DNA of 7,950 bases from Candidatus Woesearchaeota archaeon (lineage in GTDB: Archaea > Nanobdellota > Nanobdellia > Woesearchaeales > UBA12501), in contig JACOVN010000121.1 of the NCBI GenBank assembly GCA_016177315.1, positions 1-7,950 of the forward strand, read 5' to 3'. Numbering within the stretch: position 1 is the first letter of the stretch; the number at the start of each line of letters is the position of its first letter. Position numbers and translations under genes: made by a program. The notes below the pieces were generated by a model. That model had not been told where the DNA came from, searched no databases, and was given only the letters and a program-made list of their open reading frames with translations. Shown piece after piece: positions 5,797-7,950 of the stretch.

Positions 5797-5818
5797 CTTG
5801 TTTCTATAGAGCTACAAG
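5797..5818. promoter_or_regulatory. Imperfect dyad in the secreted-protein promoter, possible operator
   Basis: CTTGT (5797-5801) and ACAAG (5814-5818) are inverted arms around the palindrome TCTATAGA (5803-5810). The element lies between the TATA-like box and the ATG at 5790, across the predicted transcript start, where a repressor would act. The centre of the palindrome is one base off the centre of the arms, so this may be chance. Confidence 0.3.
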
Positions 5819-5820
5819 TA

Positions 5821-5830
5821 CTATTTAAAC
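5821..5830 (-). promoter_or_regulatory. TATA-like box for the secreted-protein gene
   Basis: The minus strand reads GTTTAAATAG, which predicts a transcript start near 5799 and a leader of about ten bases before the ATG at 5790. No Shine-Dalgarno sequence is seen. Confidence 0.45.
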
Positions 5831-5860
5831 ATTCTCTTGTCCATGAATAGTGACAAATAC

Positions 5861-5877
5861 AGAAAGAAGAAGAAAAA
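5861..5877 (-). terminator. Pyrimidine-tract terminator after cdc6
   Basis: Directly after the cdc6 stop (TGA, 5881-5879) the minus strand reads TTTTTCTTCTTCTTTCT. Such a T-rich tract fits archaeal termination and would separate cdc6 from the secreted-protein gene, which has its own TATA-like box. Confidence 0.5.
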
Positions 5878-5878
5878 C

Positions 5879-6952
5879 TCAATACTCTGTCAGCTTCTTC
5901 GTGCTGCCAATATGGGAAACAATGGTGGTATTGCCTTCTTTTCCTCCTGGCAATTTCTTCACAGCAATAAATCGGTTGTCTGCCAGCTTATTGATCTTCC
6001 GCTGGAAGGATTTATATGCTTGACTTCCGCCATTTTGCTGGTAGAGTTTGAATAAATCTCCTATCTTGCTGTTCGGGCGTTGTTTCACGAGACTCAGGAT
6101 AAATCGTTCCTCATCCTCCAATTCTTCTGTTTTCTTAATAGAAAATTCCTCTAATTTCCTTAATGCAGTCTCCACATGCTCCTGAGTAATTTTTCTTGAT
6201 GCACGGTCTTCTGCTGCATTCCCTGCCTCTTTCATCAGGTATAATCCTGCCCGAATATCCTGCAGTTCAAAGGCCTTCTTCGCGACAATGGCAAAGGCAT
6301 CAGCTTCCCAAACATCTGGGGTAAAGGCATATTGCAACCGATGCTTCAAGATATCCCTTGTTTCCAGCTCATTGTAAGGCTTAAATTCCAGCAATTCTGC
6401 AGTCAATCTGGATTTAATTCTGTTATCCAATTCTGCAATCCATTCCTTGTAATTCGTAATGAGGATGACTGTTTTCCGGTAAATGTTCTCCAACACATAG
6501 TACAGAATATCTTCTTCCTCAAGTTTATCCACTTCATCAAAGACAAAAACAACTGCCTTCTTGTTCAACATATTTTTGGCAATGTCAAAAAGTTCATCCG
6601 TTTTCTTATTCTGAGTAAAGCGATATTCCAGCATCTCGCAGATGCTGAGAATAATTTTGTAAGCAGTATTCTTCTGCCAGCAGTTGATGTAGAGAGGAAT
6701 AATTTCCTCTGTCTCTTCTTCCAGTTCCTTTAACAGTTGCTTGCAGGCTGCTGTTTTTCCTACTCCTGGAAGGCCGTAGAGAAACAGGTTTCTGCCATTT
6801 CGCTTTGCAAGCAGAGGTTTGATGCACATCGCGATATGCTGTTGCTCGTTCTCTCTGTGCAGAATGGGCTTGGGAATGTAATCGTAATCTAACGGGATAT
6901 GGTCTCTGAACAACGATTCCTCAGCACCTAAAACCTCTTTGAAAATCCCCAT
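5879..6952 (-). CDS. cdc6: Orc1/Cdc6-type DNA replication initiator (AAA+ ATPase)
   Basis: This protein binds the replication origin and helps load the MCM helicase. From the ATG at 6952 it is 357 residues. YIPKPILHRENEQ (25-37) is the conserved entry to the AAA+ domain. It is followed by Walker A GLPGVGKT (60-67), Walker B VVFVFDE (134-140), sensor 1 N167 in ILITN, an arginine-finger region RIKSRL (178-183) and sensor 2 DIR (232-234). Residues about 275-350 fit the winged-helix DNA-binding domain, ending in a basic wing around VKKLPGGKEGN. The frame extends 31 codons further upstream to 7045, but the later start is chosen. A TATA box lies about 27 bases before it, and the extension does not resemble the family. 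It is slightly short compared with many archaeal homologues of around 400 residues. Neighbouring intergenic DNA was checked for origin boxes and no convincing set was found. Confidence 0.95.
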   Translation of the reverse strand: MGIFKEVLGAEESLFRDHIPLDYDYIPKPILHRENEQQHIAMCIKPLLAKRNGRNLFLYGLPGVGKTAACKQLLKELEEETEEIIPLYINCWQKNTAYKIILSICEMLEYRFTQNKKTDELFDIAKNMLNKKAVVFVFDEVDKLEEEDILYYVLENIYRKTVILITNYKEWIAELDNRIKSRLTAELLEFKPYNELETRDILKHRLQYAFTPDVWEADAFAIVAKKAFELQDIRAGLYLMKEAGNAAEDRASRKITQEHVETALRKLEEFSIKKTEELEDEERFILSLVKQRPNSKIGDLFKLYQQNGGSQAYKSFQRKINKLADNRFIAVKKLPGGKEGNTTIVSHIGSTKKLTEY

Positions 6953-6973
6953 GCAGCAATGGAAGGCTAGCTG

Positions 6974-6983
6974 GTTTATATGC
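6974..6983 (-). promoter_or_regulatory. TATA box for cdc6, deciding its start codon
   Basis: The minus strand reads GCATATAAAC, centred about 27 bases from the ATG at 6952, which implies a leaderless mRNA starting at that codon. It lies inside the longer upstream reading frame, which argues that the longer frame is not translated. Confidence 0.6.
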
Positions 6984-7079
6984 TTTTCTTCCCTGCTTGG
7001 GGTTATCTTTGGAACGTTGCCAGCTAAGAGGGCTTCCAATCTCAAACCAGTAGATGCTTTGCGGTACGAGTGAAGGTAA

Positions 7080-7089
7080 CTTTTTATAG
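7080..7089 (+). promoter_or_regulatory. TATA box for the CYTH gene
   Basis: CTTTTTATAG predicts a transcript start near 7110, about 12 bases before the ATG at 7122. An eight-base palindrome TCCATGGA (7100-7107) lies at the predicted start region and could be an operator or may be chance. Confidence 0.5.
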
Positions 7090-7121
7090 AGTAGTCTCCT
7101 CCATGGAAATGTGACTAAAAT

Positions 7122-7664
7122 ATGACGAACACCCAAAATGAGATTGAGAAAAAATATCTGATCCGAGAGGGAGAGGCTGTTTATGCAACCTCTGCTTTGT
7201 ACGACCTCTACTCCTCCATATCAGATCTTGAAAGAGCCGTCTTAGAGCAAGGAGTATCAATCCGGCAAGGGTATCTACCAGTGAAAGAAGGAATGCAATT
7301 AGCCCAACATCTTGGTATGACCATCGATTTTGAACCTGCAGTAGCGAGAATGAGAAAAAAAGGAACTAAACATTATTTTACACTCAAGGGAGAAGGTCTT
7401 GTTTCTCGGAAAGAATTGGAAAGAGAAATAGAGGAAAGTGTTTTTGAACAATATTGGCCACTAACAGAAGGAAGGAGAGTAGAGAAGATGAGATTAAGAG
7501 CGCCTTATGGAATATATCAGCTAGAAATAGACGTCTATACAGATCGGGTATTAATCGTAGTAGAAATCGAAATACCATCAATAGAAGAAGGCACGAGAGT
7601 AGAACCATTAGGAAAAGATGTAACAATAGATCCAAGATATGCGAATAACAATCTTGCAAAATGA
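7122..7664 (+). CDS. CYTH-domain / triphosphate tunnel metalloenzyme family protein
   Basis: Members of this superfamily bind triphosphate groups inside a beta barrel with a divalent metal. Known activities include inorganic triphosphatase, thiamine triphosphatase and class IV adenylate cyclase. The 180-residue protein starts with the signature ExExK (E7, E9, K11 in NEIEKKYL). Further barrel blocks are SIRQGYL (46-52), ARMRKKG with two arginines (75-81), HYFTLKGEG (84-92), RKELEREI (96-103), EKMRLRA (121-127), YQLEIDVYTDRVLIVVEIEI (132-151) and the C-terminal GKDVTIDPRYANNNLA (164-179). About 20 extra residues between QGYL and the RxR strand separate parts usually closer together. The gene is divergent from cdc6 and convergent with the ORF at 7672, with only seven bases between their stops. 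The sequence alone does not choose the substrate; triphosphatase is the broadest safe guess. Confidence 0.9.
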   Translation: MTNTQNEIEKKYLIREGEAVYATSALYDLYSSISDLERAVLEQGVSIRQGYLPVKEGMQLAQHLGMTIDFEPAVARMRKKGTKHYFTLKGEGLVSRKELEREIEESVFEQYWPLTEGRRVEKMRLRAPYGIYQLEIDVYTDRVLIVVEIEIPSIEEGTRVEPLGKDVTIDPRYANNNLAK

Positions 7665-7671
7665 TACTCTT

Positions 7672-7878
7672 TTATACCATAACTAAAACATTTTTCTCAA
7701 ACTTTTTCAAATAGTCCTGCAATTTCTCTTTCATCTGCTGCTTTAAGAAAGAATTTAAATCCAACTGTTCTATCTCCTGTTCCCAGTCCACTGCCGGCAT
7801 TTCGGTAAATGTTCCAGTAAAGGTTTTTCCAAAACATATTATTACACCTTCATGGATAAATATTTTTGCAGATTGCAT
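7672..7878 (-). CDS. Short unrecognised protein, possibly a truncated gene
   Basis: This 68-codon frame begins MQSAKIFIHEG and is beta-prone at first. It ends with a strongly amphipathic, lysine-rich helix (LNSFLKQQMKEKLQDYLKK, about 41-59). It has no signal peptide, no membrane segment and no motif I can name. Support for it being real is the tight convergent arrangement: its stop lies seven bases from the end of the CYTH gene. Against it, no TATA box stands at the normal distance from the ATG. The same frame also stays open for 22 further codons upstream, without a start codon, to a TAG at 7947-7945. It may therefore be the remaining end of a longer gene broken by that stop, or a genuine small protein. 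The surrounding DNA is visibly more AT-rich than the left half of the window. Confidence 0.45.
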   Translation of the reverse strand: MQSAKIFIHEGVIICFGKTFTGTFTEMPAVDWEQEIEQLDLNSFLKQQMKEKLQDYLKKFEKNVLVMV

Positions 7879-7950
7879 AGCTATTTTTAATTTAGCAGAT
7901 CCGCCAATCGTATTTTTGATTAAAAATGAAAAAATAGCACAATCCTATAA

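Noticed and set aside
5837..6055. A 72-codon plus-strand frame at the cdc6 3' end
   Set aside because: It overlaps the conserved C-terminal winged-helix region of cdc6, has no promoter, and its sequence is low in complexity at the start.

Overview
This window looks archaeal, probably from a small-genome DPANN-type lineage such as Woesearchaeota; the lineage is inference. The evidence is an Orc1/Cdc6 replication initiator, short intergenic gaps, and TATA boxes centred about 24-37 bases before most start codons with no clear Shine-Dalgarno sequence, which implies leaderless or nearly leaderless mRNAs. No tRNA, rRNA, CRISPR array, insertion sequence or tandem repeat was found. No stretch longer than 300 bases lacks a gene.

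Layout. Positions 1-104 (-) hold the start of an unrecognised gene that runs off the left edge. It is divergent from a small winged-helix protein (247-603, +). A same-strand cluster follows: an ATP-cone class II, B12-dependent ribonucleotide reductase (649-2679), a corrinoid adenosyltransferase (2688-3341), and a P-loop nucleotide-kinase-like protein (3341-3877). The kinase overlaps tail to tail with a HIT-family hydrolase (3866-4309, -). The HIT gene shares a bidirectional promoter region with a dCMP deaminase (4404-4865, +). Next on the minus strand are a predicted secreted protein of unknown function (4930-5790) and cdc6/orc1 (5879-6952). A CYTH / triphosphate-tunnel protein (7122-7664, +) converges on a short unrecognised ORF (7672-7878, -).

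How it fits together. Most of the left half reads as a dNTP-supply module. NrdJ makes deoxyribonucleotides, CobO makes the adenosylcobalamin NrdJ needs, the kinase-like protein may phosphorylate (d)NMPs, and dCMP deaminase feeds dUMP/dTMP. Cdc6, which initiates replication, lies close by. The most unusual observation is in NrdJ itself. It keeps the radical cysteine and the first redox cysteine. It has glycine where the second redox cysteine is expected, serine where the catalytic asparagine is expected, and it ends before the usual C-terminal cysteine-rich tail. The whole canonical dithiol-relay apparatus therefore seems to be missing while the rest of the enzyme is intact.
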